Shown here: positions 26,972 through 35,221 of the stretch, piece by piece | How positions within the stretch are numbered: position 1 is the first letter of the stretch | How the letters are laid out: each line of letters begins with the position of its first letter | NCBI RefSeq assembly: GCF_015207525.1 | Contig: NZ_JADEWR010000002.1 | Span: forward strand, 12,501-76,500 | Direction: 5' to 3' | Source: Nodosilinea sp. LEGE 06152 | GTDB lineage: Bacteria; Cyanobacteriota; Cyanobacteriia; Phormidesmidales; Phormidesmidaceae | Length of the DNA stretch: 64,000 nt | Program-made: the position numbers and the translations under genes | Notes under the pieces: generated by a model | Database searches by the model: none | What the model was told of the DNA's origin: nothing | What the model saw: only the letters and a program-made list of their open reading frames with translations

Positions 26972-27607
26972 TTACGCCGTTTTTCTCATCTTTTTGGTGC
27001 TGCGTCCAGCAATTTTACCTTTCGCGCCTCCCGCCACACGGCTCAGACTAAGCAGCCCAATACCTACTACAGCAAAGTTACTGGTACTGGCAATACCAGA
27101 TCGCGTAATGGTGTTTTTGGCATTTTGTCGCAGGGTTTCTGCCTGAGTGTCAATTGCCCTGAGGGCGTTGGCAAAGTCGTCTTCGGTGGCATTGGCGGCA
27201 ATCTCAGGGTTAGAGCGGCTTTGCTCAACCTGGGTTTGTAGCTGTGTGGCTTGACTGCCAATGTTGTTTACGGCTTGAGAATGTAGGGAGAAGCTCTCGC
27301 GTACTACAAAAAGACAAATAAGTAGGAACAGGGAACCCAAGGCTAAGGTAACGTAGCTCAGGGTTTTGCGCAGATTCTGATTGTCCCAGGCGCTATAGAT
27401 CAGCAGAGCAATGCCAATCAGCAACACAATACTGCGATCGCCCATCTGCTGCAGCAGCCCCACCCGCCAGGCCGTACCCGACCCCAGTGGAAAGGTGAGG
27501 GCTGTCATATCGACAATAAAGCCAAACACACAGGTCAGACCGACCACACGGGCGATCGCCTGACCGCTGAGAGAGGGGGAAGAGAGCGGATTTGAGGCAC
27601 CAACCAT
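26972..27607 (-). CDS. HpsJ-like membrane protein (paralogue A)
   Basis: 211 residues with four predicted membrane segments (about 18-38, 57-75, 83-105, 175-193). Between the third and fourth is a helical hydrophilic stretch (SQAVNNIGSQATQLQTQVEQ). It clearly matches the protein at 34.4-35.0 kb, which shares QAV.NI...AT, the (T/I)QAE/QAL. pattern and a final VVGIGLLSLSR-type segment. I assign both to the HpsJ-like group named from the hormogonium polysaccharide locus of Nostoc and often found near cyanobacterial exosortases. Molecular role unknown. A basic tail (KGKIAGRSTKKMRK) ends the protein. Confidence 0.68.
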   Translation of the reverse strand: MVGASNPLSSPSLSGQAIARVVGLTCVFGFIVDMTALTFPLGSGTAWRVGLLQQMGDRSIVLLIGIALLIYSAWDNQNLRKTLSYVTLALGSLFLLICLFVVRESFSLHSQAVNNIGSQATQLQTQVEQSRSNPEIAANATEDDFANALRAIDTQAETLRQNAKNTITRSGIASTSNFAVVGIGLLSLSRVAGGAKGKIAGRSTKKMRKTA

Positions 27608-27767
27608 AGGTAAAACTCCAGATCTATAAAATGCTTAGGGCTAGGGTGAAGAGAGCACGCACCACCAGAGCCAGGCTCACTTCAACCTTTTTCAAGGAGT
27701 GAGGACAATTTCCGCCAGGTTTATTCCAACTTCACTGGATGTTTAAGGTTAGCAACGCTGAATCTAA

Positions 27768-27797
27768 AAAGGCTCCTGCTGCTCAGCAGGAGCCTTT
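27768..27797 (-). terminator. Intrinsic terminator downstream of the left PTPA-CTERM gene
   Basis: A 13-bp perfect stem (27768-27780 with 27785-27797) with the 4-nt loop GCTC; on the minus strand the stem is followed by T residues (template A66-A70). Confidence 0.82.
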
Positions 27798-27802
27798 GGA
27801 GC

Positions 27803-27922
27803 ATCTATACCAATTTCTTTCAGTGATGGCTACCTATTGCTAGCTTCGACTCCGCTCAGCCAGCATCCTATGAGCGGAGCCGAAGGGGTCATCAGTGGCA
27901 TTATCACAAAGAACTGGTATTA
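27803..27922. repeat. Nested palindromic element, MITE/REP-like
   Basis: About 120 bp whose ends are imperfect inverted copies (ATACCAATTTCTTTCAGTGAT against ATACCAGTTCTTTGTGAT read from the other side). Its centre is a 15-bp inverted repeat with one mismatch (27844-27858 and 27871-27885, CTTCGACTCCGCTCA). No coding capacity. It resembles non-autonomous repeat elements. Confidence 0.6.
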
Positions 27923-27944
27923 GAAGTTGATCACCAATATGACC

Positions 27945-28691
27945 CTAGGAGGCCTGTTCCTCATCGGTTCGGCGCTTGCGCAAGGCTGCTACCCCCATGC
28001 CAATTAGCCCCGGCAGTAAGGCTGGGGTAGGAATAGGCTGATAACCATACTGAAGATGATCAACTTCCCAATCGATGCTGTTAGGCATAGAGATTTCGAA
28101 ATAAGAAATACCCCCCAAGTCTTTAACGCCAAAGAAGCGATCTTCAGCGGTTTGGCCACCAAATAGCCCATCACCGAGGTTAGTTCCGGTAATTTGGGCC
28201 AGCAGTTGATTACTTGCACCAAAGGCTCTGAAGACGACGTCGCCGAACCCATCGAGACCCGAAGTAACAAATCCAACATCTGTCCAGACAATGCCAACGT
28301 GGGTGGGTAGCTTACCAAGTACCGAGGTATCAAAGGTAAATCGAAGAGTGTTACTTCCATTGGAATAGAGGCTGTGACCATCATTTCCGTTACCATTCAA
28401 ACCACCGGCGTCACCATCCACAGAATCTGTCAGAGGGGCAGGAGATAGAACATTCGCTGATCCAGGAGTCAAGGTTACTCCTGGGGTGTCTAATCTTCCA
28501 TCTTCAAAGTCTTCGAGATGAAAATACCCGCCGCTAAAGTTAACCCCTGAAAAAGGACTATCGCTGGCCCGAACATAGGGGCTAGGGCCAAACGTGGCCG
28601 CGTTGGCGGAAGGAGCCTGAATGACCATTGCAGCCCCTGCGATCGCAGCCGCAATACCAAGAGATGTCTTGCTAAAAATGTGTTTTTGCAT
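27945..28691 (-). CDS. Secreted PTPA-CTERM sorting-domain protein 1
   Basis: About 248 residues. A signal peptide follows the start (MQKHIFSKTSLGIAAAIAG, cleavage near ANA-ATF). The mature part is Gly/Asp/Ser-rich with beta character (SGVNFSGGYFHLEDFEDG, GIVWTDVGFVTSGLDGFGDV), resembling extracellular PEP-CTERM-type proteins. The C-terminus is a sorting tail: PTPALLPGL, a hydrophobic segment (IGMGVAAL), RKRR, then an acidic TDEEQAS. Such tails are exosortase substrates; the exosortase gene is about 5 kb away. The ATG at 28691 is chosen because it directly precedes the signal peptide; the frame is open to 28754. Confidence 0.88.
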   Translation of the reverse strand: MQKHIFSKTSLGIAAAIAGAAMVIQAPSANAATFGPSPYVRASDSPFSGVNFSGGYFHLEDFEDGRLDTPGVTLTPGSANVLSPAPLTDSVDGDAGGLNGNGNDGHSLYSNGSNTLRFTFDTSVLGKLPTHVGIVWTDVGFVTSGLDGFGDVVFRAFGASNQLLAQITGTNLGDGLFGGQTAEDRFFGVKDLGGISYFEISMPNSIDWEVDHLQYGYQPIPTPALLPGLIGMGVAALRKRRTDEEQAS

Positions 28692-28871
28692 TGCTAGTGT
28701 GCAACTCCTAGAAAAGAACAGCGGTAGACTATCCCTGAGTTGCCGTCTAAGCATGATTGCTAAACTATCTAATTAGGTAAATGACCTGGGAATTTCAGAG
28801 GACTACAACCGCGTTGCAGTCCTCATTTTAAGTGTAGCTGAGCGGCAGTAAAGTTAAGAGTTTTGGTGTGT

Positions 28872-28909
28872 CAGTAGGTGTAAGAAGAGGATGAAGTTTA
28901 CACCTACTG
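28872..28909. repeat. 12-bp perfect inverted repeat
   Basis: CAGTAGGTGTAA and TTACACCTACTG with a 14-nt loop, in the gap between the PTPA-CTERM gene and the DUF4347 gene. It lacks a clear U-run. A separate near-perfect hairpin (about 28799-28823) lies closer to the PTPA-CTERM gene. Confidence 0.6.
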
Positions 28910-28918
28910 CTTTGCCCA

Positions 28919-28940
28919 AACTACTTTAGGCAAAGTAGTT
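28919..28940 (-). terminator. Hairpin overlapping the DUF4347 stop codon
   Basis: AACTACTTT-loop-AAAGTAGTT, a 9-bp perfect stem with a 4-nt loop that contains the TAA stop (28926-28928). Only three T follow on the minus strand, so it is either a weak terminator or an RNA 3'-end stabiliser. Confidence 0.5.
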
Positions 28941-31505
28941 AGTCACCGTTAAACTCCCAGCCGTAGAGTCGCTCCCGACCATGCGTATGCCTGTTACTTC
29001 AGCCACCAGGTCGGTGTCTCTAGAAAAGGCAGCGGTACCGTTATTGACCGATAGGAATGTACGAGTTCCCCAGCGGAAAAATACTGCCTGATTTGCCGCC
29101 ATAACCTGCGCTCCACTGGCTGCTTGATCTTTATCTTGGTAGGCGGCCAGAGCGGCCTGCTCCAGGGTGGCACCAGCTTTTAGACCAGCATTAAATAGAC
29201 CCGATGGTCGCTCAGAGGTGAGCAGGTTGTTGTCGTAGTCAAGCTGAATGCGATCGCCCTGGGTGGCATCAAACCCGACAATGCGGTCGAGCGCTGCCAG
29301 GGATGACTGGCTAAAGGCCTCGGCCTGCGATCGCCCTGTATAAACGATGCGATCGGCCCCGGCACCGCTAGTTAGGGTATCGGCCCCGCCCAGCCCTAGC
29401 AGAGTGTCGTTGCCGTCGCCGCCCGAGAGGCTATCGTTGGCTGAAGTGCCTAAAAGCACGTCGTTGCCGCTGCCGCCGGTCGTTGGTAAACCGCCGCGCT
29501 CAAAGGCTCCCACATCGGGCAGAGAGTCACGGGTAAACTGGCGCTGGTCTTGGGTGGGCACGCCCGTGCCTTTTACCCCAGTATTGATGGCTGGGCTGCC
29601 TGCTAGCAGCGGATGCACCAGATCGTCGCCAATTTTCATCAGCGGACCCAGCAGGGGATCGACAATGCGACTATTGGTGGCTACGCGCGGGCCAGAATTT
29701 ACCGGCGCTGGAAACTCAATGTTGCCACCGCCATCGCGAGGGGTGTAGCCGACTTGGTTCTGCCTCGCATCAACCGCTCTGTTAAAAGCAACAATCGAAT
29801 TGCGCAGGGTAATTGAGTCTTTATTGCCGCCGTTCATCCACAGCGCCCCGTTGGCGCGTCCAGCAAAGTTGTTGACAATGGTGGAATTGGTGATGTTGAC
29901 CGGTGTTGAAGCACCAGTGTTGATGAACATGGCCCCACCAGCATCCTGGTTAACCCGATTACTTGAAAAAGTGCTGTTGGTAATATCTACCGGCAAACTG
30001 GTCTGCACCCACAGCCCGCCTCCCTGAGTTTGGGCGACGTTGTTGGCCACCGCTACGTTGCGGAGTATGACGCTGCCGCCATTGACTTCAAGTCCACCCC
30101 CTCGTCCCCGGCTATAGGTTCCCGGAGTCACGGTATTGCCTACCAGCGTGCTATCTTCTACCCGCAGTTTGTCAGGCCCATAACTCCAAATATATAGAGC
30201 ACCGCCGCCATCAGTAGACTTGTTGCCTTCAAACCAGCTATTGGCAATGTAAATTGTGCCGCCCTGGGTAGTGCCAGCGCCGCCTGGGCCAGCACCATCG
30301 GAGAAAATTGCTCCGCCCTCTCGCTTAGAAGTATTGTTCAAAAACGTAGAGTTTTTGACCGTCAAAGGGCTCGATATGTTATAAATCGCTCCACCAACAT
30401 ACCCTTTGTTATTGGTAAATTGTGAGTTTTCAACGACGAGGAAACCTAGTCCGCCAGCTCCTCCAGCACTGTTGGTAGAAATAGCGCCACCGCTTTTGCC
30501 GTTGTTGGTTAGGGTGCCATCATTGCTGTCAAATACGCTGTTCCGAATAGTGACCTGGGCTCCAGCACCTACCTGTAGCGCCCCGCCTCGGTCCGCCTTG
30601 TTATTTTTAAGCAAGGTGTCAACCAGCGTGATGCCGACAAAGTTGGCACCGTTAATGGCACCGCCCATACCCGGAACTTGAGCGCCCTGGCCGTTGCCGT
30701 TGACTAAAGTCAACCCTTTGAAGGTCGCCTGCACAGGTGACTGAGAATTGCCCACCTGAAAGATGCGGCTGCGGTTGTTGCCGCTAAGGGTCAGGTTAGA
30801 CACCCCGCTGCCGTCGATGGTAATATTGCGGCCCAGAAAAATCTCGCCGCTGGTGAGGTTGATGGTTTTGTTGGCCAGGGTTGTGGCAAATTTAATCACG
30901 CTACCAGCGGGGGCGGCGGCAATGGCGGCCCGTAGCGAACCGGGGCCACTGTCGGCGGTGCTGGTAATTGTGACAGTATTAAGGCTGCCACCATAGCTAC
31001 CCTGGGCCTCAGCACTAAATACTGAAGTTGCCTCTACTGTGCCCGCAAACACCTCAAACTCCCAGTCGCCACCGCTGCCGGTAATGTCGTCAGAGGCCGC
31101 TACATCGGTCTGAGTCCACTGGCTTAAACGATCGACAAAGTTGTGGCCGCCGAGGCCGAATCCTACGTTACAGCCGTAGAGCAGAAGATCAGCCCCACTG
31201 TTGAGCGATCGCCCCCACTGGCTGAGCTGCGAGCCATAGCTGTCGAGGGTGTTGGTGTTAAGCGCCGTCGCCCCCAAGGTCAGCCCACCCGCTTCGCCGT
31301 GGGAGAGCAGATGGATGCTATCTAGGCCAGAGCGCGATCGCAGCGCTTCGGTAATTTGGTCAATACCATCCTGAGCCGAGTCGAGAAACACCACATCAAG
31401 GCCAGGGTTGAGGCCTTTGAGCAGGGTATCGGCATCGGCGATTGAGTCATCTACAAAAACAATGCCTTTAATCAGGCTAGGAACACTTTGAGTTTGAGTC
31501 GTCAT
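28926..31505 (-). CDS. Large DUF4347 / parallel beta-helix / RTX-like surface protein
   Basis: 859 residues, no signal peptide. Residues ~10-165 are a DUF4347 domain, with His69 in LLSHGEAGG and Cys112 in LLLYGCNVG; these positions mirror the His/Cys dyad of caspase-like clan CD peptidases. Residues ~180-690 form a right-handed beta-helix of polymorphic-repeat type with recurring GGAI and N-S-x-F units (VKNSTFLNNT, ITNSTFSSN). Residues ~695-740 contain calcium-binding nonapeptides (GGSGNDVLLG, GGDGNDTLLG, GGADTL). The end (FFRWGTRTFLSVNN) resembles cyanobacterial RTX tails. Type I secretion without a signal peptide is expected. Probably an adhesin or polysaccharide-binding surface protein. 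No transporter genes lie beside it. Confidence 0.88.
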   Translation of the reverse strand: MTTQTQSVPSLIKGIVFVDDSIADADTLLKGLNPGLDVVFLDSAQDGIDQITEALRSRSGLDSIHLLSHGEAGGLTLGATALNTNTLDSYGSQLSQWGRSLNSGADLLLYGCNVGFGLGGHNFVDRLSQWTQTDVAASDDITGSGGDWEFEVFAGTVEATSVFSAEAQGSYGGSLNTVTITSTADSGPGSLRAAIAAAPAGSVIKFATTLANKTINLTSGEIFLGRNITIDGSGVSNLTLSGNNRSRIFQVGNSQSPVQATFKGLTLVNGNGQGAQVPGMGGAINGANFVGITLVDTLLKNNKADRGGALQVGAGAQVTIRNSVFDSNDGTLTNNGKSGGAISTNSAGGAGGLGFLVVENSQFTNNKGYVGGAIYNISSPLTVKNSTFLNNTSKREGGAIFSDGAGPGGAGTTQGGTIYIANSWFEGNKSTDGGGALYIWSYGPDKLRVEDSTLVGNTVTPGTYSRGRGGGLEVNGGSVILRNVAVANNVAQTQGGGLWVQTSLPVDITNSTFSSNRVNQDAGGAMFINTGASTPVNITNSTIVNNFAGRANGALWMNGGNKDSITLRNSIVAFNRAVDARQNQVGYTPRDGGGNIEFPAPVNSGPRVATNSRIVDPLLGPLMKIGDDLVHPLLAGSPAINTGVKGTGVPTQDQRQFTRDSLPDVGAFERGGLPTTGGSGNDVLLGTSANDSLSGGDGNDTLLGLGGADTLTSGAGADRIVYTGRSQAEAFSQSSLAALDRIVGFDATQGDRIQLDYDNNLLTSERPSGLFNAGLKAGATLEQAALAAYQDKDQAASGAQVMAANQAVFFRWGTRTFLSVNNGTAAFSRDTDLVAEVTGIRMVGSDSTAGSLTVTNYFA

Positions 31506-31941
31506 TTTTTCTCCAACCTACAGGGAATAAATGCCGTCTCCATGCCTTTACTAGAGCCTTAGACTGCGATCTAAGGCTCGTACATTTAATGTGTCTCCGT
31601 TGTCAGGGGTGTGATGACTCGCGTGGCTACAATTCAAAGCTTTAGGTAAGGATCAGCTAGTAGCAACTAGCTGGATCCATAGAGACAAATTAATGTTAGC
31701 AAAAGGCAAAGACGGCAAACAAAACTGATAGGTAAATGCCCTGAGGTAATGCACGATTGAGGATGTGATTTAACGATGTACCTTTACAATTACTCACGTC
31801 TCCCCAACCACCTTACACTAACTTTATAAATTCTCATTGCCTTCCGTATACTTACTCAGCACTTTCCACAAACGGTTACTTGCAGACGTACAAAATACCA
31901 CCTAGACTTTGCCAGAGATCAATGCTAGTTAAACCTAAGTT
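31506..31941. other. Leader/promoter region of the DUF4347 gene
   Basis: No gene seen. It holds a perfect 9-bp inverted repeat at 31554-31579 (GAGCCTTAG / CTAAGGCTC) about 50 bp upstream of the DUF4347 start, and an imperfect palindrome with AGCTAG/CTAGCT arms at 31649-31677. Either could be an operator. Confidence 0.5.
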
Positions 31942-31975
31942 AAAAAAAGCGCTATCCCAGCTATGAGATAGCGCT
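31942..31975 (-). terminator. Intrinsic terminator after PTPA-CTERM gene 2
   Basis: 9-bp perfect stem (31948-31956 with 31967-31975, AGCGCTATC), followed on the minus strand by seven T (31942-31948 as A on the plus strand). It lies 36 bp after the stop codon. Confidence 0.9.
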
Positions 31976-32011
31976 CTCAACAATCAATCAACCAAAAGTT
32001 AAAAGATGCTC

Positions 32012-32785
32012 TTAAGCAACTTCGCCTTCTTCCTGCTGACGCTTACGCAGGGCTGCTACACCCAAACCAAACAATCCAGGCAATAATGCTGGAGTTGGGA
32101 CTACGCCAACATTTCCTACGCCGCTGGCTCCGGTAACTGTTGTGCCACCAAAATTACCATTGATGCTTTGGTATCGAGCGTAGAAATTGCTCAGGGTAAA
32201 TTGTGATACTCCCGGGCTAGTAAAAGCAAGGGTTGGGGAAAAGGTAAGTGAACCACCCAATAACACACCACCGTTGCCGTTATTGCAGTTGTTGATTTGA
32301 CTGCCCGGAGTTTTAAAGCAGACATCTACATCCCCAAAATTTTGAGGTGTATTACCACTTGCGACAGCGATAGGAGCTGAGGCAGTTCTCGTGCCACCTA
32401 AGCTAAAGCTACCTTGGCCATTCGGAGTATCAACATTGAAGCCAAGCACAGAGAGTCTAGCAGCTGTAACATCGCCACTCGAGTTATTATCTACCGTAAT
32501 GTCAAAATCGGCAGAAGATCCATTAAATGCAGTCAGGACAAAAGTTGCTACTGCCTGCAATCCATCAGTAGAAAATGGGTTGGGTGTTAAAGCATTGCTG
32601 CCAACATTGCCACCTCTAAAGAAGACCTTAAATTCCTGGCCAATGCTAGAAGCATCAAAGGTTACCGTATTGTCTACGGTATTAAAGGTTATTGCCTGAG
32701 CGGGCTGAGAGGCGAAGGATCCAGCGGCCATTAGAGCACCGGCGGCTAGAGCAGAAACAGACAATCGATTCAGTTTTGTGGTCAT
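32012..32785 (-). CDS. Secreted PTPA-CTERM sorting-domain protein 2
   Basis: About 257 residues. A typical signal peptide (MTTKLNRLSVSALAAGALMA, cleavage near AQA-ITF) precedes a beta-rich, Asn/Gly/Ser-rich domain with VTFDASSIGQEFKVFFRGG and two cysteines (CFKTPGSQINNC). The sorting tail is PTPALLPGLFGLGVAALRKR followed by an acidic QQEEGEVA. ATG 32785 is preferred over a TTG at 32797, because AAGGA lies just before it. Own terminator downstream; probably monocistronic. Expected to be cut and anchored by the exosortase encoded about 600 bp upstream. Confidence 0.9.
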   Translation of the reverse strand: MTTKLNRLSVSALAAGALMAAGSFASQPAQAITFNTVDNTVTFDASSIGQEFKVFFRGGNVGSNALTPNPFSTDGLQAVATFVLTAFNGSSADFDITVDNNSSGDVTAARLSVLGFNVDTPNGQGSFSLGGTRTASAPIAVASGNTPQNFGDVDVCFKTPGSQINNCNNGNGGVLLGGSLTFSPTLAFTSPGVSQFTLSNFYARYQSINGNFGGTTVTGASGVGNVGVVPTPALLPGLFGLGVAALRKRQQEEGEVA

Positions 32786-33393
32786 AGTCCTTAGCAAAAG
32801 AGGGATTTAGGTGAATGAGTTTGAAGATCAAGTCTAGGGCTAGAGGCTCTAGATATTGATATGTTAGGTGGCAAAAAACTTAAGCAATCTCGGTTAGCAA
32901 AAGCAACTCAACCGTGAACCAAATGCACTTAAATTTCTCACAACCTGGTAGTGCCCCTCGTTTATAGAACCAGTGGTTCGCAAGTGTGGTAGTAACTTAA
33001 TTGGTAGTGAACCAGCTTGAGATCAAACTCAAAATCTCAGTAACCCTTCAACACTTAGTATAGAATGATATACGTGCAAATACTAGTCCTAACTGTAGTT
33101 TTTACAATAACTCTATACAGGCGGCTTTGAGGAAAAAGCTAGGTGCTTTAATACAACAATAAAAGCATTTAACAATTTGATGCATCAAAGCATCGGTTTT
33201 TTTGGCGATATTCAGATAAGTGAAGTGCGCCTCAAATTGGGAAGCTAGGGAAACTAGCAAATTTGAGCAATTGGTCTATCTCTCATTCAGACGAAAGCCG
33301 CTACAGTACAACTGCAAAGGGGAGAAACCAAGCGCAATGTTTTTTTGAATTCACCATTAATTCATCAAGTCCACAGCCTCGACCAGTAGAGAG
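32786..33393. other. AT-rich intergenic region between PTPA-CTERM gene 2 and exosortase
   Basis: About 600 bp, more AT-rich than its surroundings, no convincing gene. A small palindrome GAACCA-G-TGGTTC is near 32968. It presumably carries the promoter of PTPA-CTERM gene 2 and the 3' end of the exosortase transcript. Confidence 0.5.
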
Positions 33394-34320
33394 CTATGCT
33401 TTTAGTTCTTTTTTGGATTTTTCAATCATCGCCATCATGGCGTAGTAATACACAGTGAGCAGTAAACCCACAAAAATTTGCCCGCCCCAAAAGCCGTGCC
33501 AAAAATTAAACCACCACTCGCCCCAGTACACGTGAGCAATGGTGACCAGCATCAGTCGGGGAATATTAAAAATCAGCGAAATAATGACTGCAATAAAGAT
33601 TAACAGCGCCATCTGTCGGGGCTTTTGTTTGTAGAGAATGCCCATAATAAAGCCAGTCGCGGCGATTGATAGGGCCATATCAAGGCCATTGCAGCCCCAG
33701 CCCACCTCAACCGCCCCTTCGGGAAAAGTAATGTAGACCCCATCTTGCACTGCCGGAAACCCGACCGCGCGCATGGCGGCACTGCTAATCTCAGCCATTT
33801 TGACTTCAAGAAATTTGTAAGGGGCAAAAAAGTCCCACAAAAAACGCGAGACAAAGCCAATGCGCGGGTAGGTAGTCAGGCCAATTAAAAATGTTGGCAC
33901 GATAAAGCGGGTGAAAAAGCTAGCCCCCCAGGTGCTACAGGCAATGCCCGCCAAAATTGTCAGCCACAAAAAGGCCTGGGACCAGAGGGCAAAACGGCAA
34001 AATGGAAACAGCACCGCTGCACAGACGATCAGCAGGTGGCCCAGCAGGCGATCTTCCCCAGAGGCCGAGAGCTTTTGCAGCACCGTGCGGCGATTCCACA
34101 GTTCGGCGGCGGCCACCCCCAGCATGCACAGCACCAAAAACCAGCCTACTTTGCCTCGCAGCGCCCTGGGCAACAAGTAGCCCAGCCAGGCTGGCAGGTA
34201 AACTAGCCCGACCGTTAGCCCCAGCAGCACAAAGCGCCCGTGAGTGTCTTTGGCCAGGGTGGCTACCCAGCCCTGGATAGTTTGCAGGTGAGGCTTAAGA
34301 TTTAGGGTGGGGGCTGCCAT
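33394..34320 (-). CDS. Cyanobacterial exosortase
   Basis: 308-residue multipass transpeptidase-like enzyme that recognises PEP-CTERM-type tails in the plasma membrane. About eight membrane segments. The catalytic residues are in place: Cys210 in VGWGCNGLDMA, Arg255 in FNIPRLMLV and His275 in FNFWHGFWGG. Among cyanobacterial types I cannot firmly choose; the WGCNGLDM context suggests the cyanoexosortase C group. It is the last gene of the leftward run containing the polymerase, five glycosyltransferases and an HpsJ-like protein, and lies near two genes for PTPA-CTERM proteins, its likely substrates. Confidence 0.88.
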   Translation of the reverse strand: MAAPTLNLKPHLQTIQGWVATLAKDTHGRFVLLGLTVGLVYLPAWLGYLLPRALRGKVGWFLVLCMLGVAAAELWNRRTVLQKLSASGEDRLLGHLLIVCAAVLFPFCRFALWSQAFLWLTILAGIACSTWGASFFTRFIVPTFLIGLTTYPRIGFVSRFLWDFFAPYKFLEVKMAEISSAAMRAVGFPAVQDGVYITFPEGAVEVGWGCNGLDMALSIAATGFIMGILYKQKPRQMALLIFIAVIISLIFNIPRLMLVTIAHVYWGEWWFNFWHGFWGGQIFVGLLLTVYYYAMMAMIEKSKKELKA

Positions 34321-34412
34321 AGTTCTTAAAGATGAACATACAGGGCAATTCGCAAAGCATTCGGGAATCGGCGGAGAACGAGCAGTGCTCGTTCCACAGT
34401 TGCCAAGTGCCC

Positions 34413-35024
34413 CTAGAGGCTGTGTTTGAGGCCAAATCGCCCCAACGCCATTAGCCCAACGCCAACGACTACTTGGGTACTCAACATTGACATCATTGAC
34501 TTGGTCGTCTGACCGCGGGCGTTTTCGAGCAGGGCTTGGGCTTGAGTTTCGACCTGTACCAAAGCTTCTTCAATGCGCTCGGGGGTAACCTCGGCGGGCA
34601 GGTTGGGGTTATCTTGAGCGGTCAGTAGCTGAGAGCGAATTTCAGTAGCTTCGCTTTCGATGTTGCGCACGGCCTGATTTTGGAGCACCAGCCCATCGCG
34701 AATTACAATCACCCCAGACAACGTAAACAAGATACCGACGACCAGGCACACCAAAGCCAGCAAACGGGCCAGAGCAGGCCGTTCCAAACTGCTATGGACC
34801 AACATAGCCAGGCCTAGAAAAAACAAGATGCCACGTCCGCTGACCTGCTGCGTAAACCCAATTCGCCACTCCAGGGCCATTGGGTCAAGGGGAACAGCGC
34901 TTGCCAGCAGGTTCGCGACAAAGCCCGCCACACAAGCCAGGCCAATAACTAGAAAAATGGTGCTGGCCGACGGAGTCTGCGATCGCGATGGAGTAACTAG
35001 GGGGGACTGAGGAAAGCTAGTCAT
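34413..35024 (-). CDS. HpsJ-like membrane protein (paralogue B), exosortase-linked
   Basis: About 203 residues with four membrane segments (near 20-42, 58-76, 85-105 and 180-197) and a helical soluble stretch between the third and fourth (NQAVRNIESEATEIRSQL). It is a paralogue of the protein at 27.0-27.6 kb. It lies 92 bp before the exosortase gene in the same direction, suggesting a joint role. The ATG at 35024 (MTSFPQSPL) is preferred; the frame is open to 35171, but that stretch is not protein-like. A regulatory or accessory function for exosortase or for polysaccharide export is possible. Confidence 0.7.
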   Translation of the reverse strand: MTSFPQSPLVTPSRSQTPSASTIFLVIGLACVAGFVANLLASAVPLDPMALEWRIGFTQQVSGRGILFFLGLAMLVHSSLERPALARLLALVCLVVGILFTLSGVIVIRDGLVLQNQAVRNIESEATEIRSQLLTAQDNPNLPAEVTPERIEEALVQVETQAQALLENARGQTTKSMMSMLSTQVVVGVGLMALGRFGLKHSL

Positions 35025-35221
35025 AGTTATCGTTAAAGTTAAAACTAATTGATATAAACCTTTAGGAGTTAAAGCGCACCTTGAGCCAGAAGGCGACCGC
35101 TCTGAGTTCACTTTTCTAGCCCGACCAGGTTCAACCGGATAATTTTGCTCCGGGCTGGCGCAAAACATCAAACTTTTATCGGCTTTTACCAGCTTTGAGT
35201 AGAACCCTTAGAAAGCTGCCC

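Noticed and set aside
27803..27922. Insertion sequence
   Set aside because: No transposase frame fits within 120 bp; it can at most be a non-autonomous repeat.
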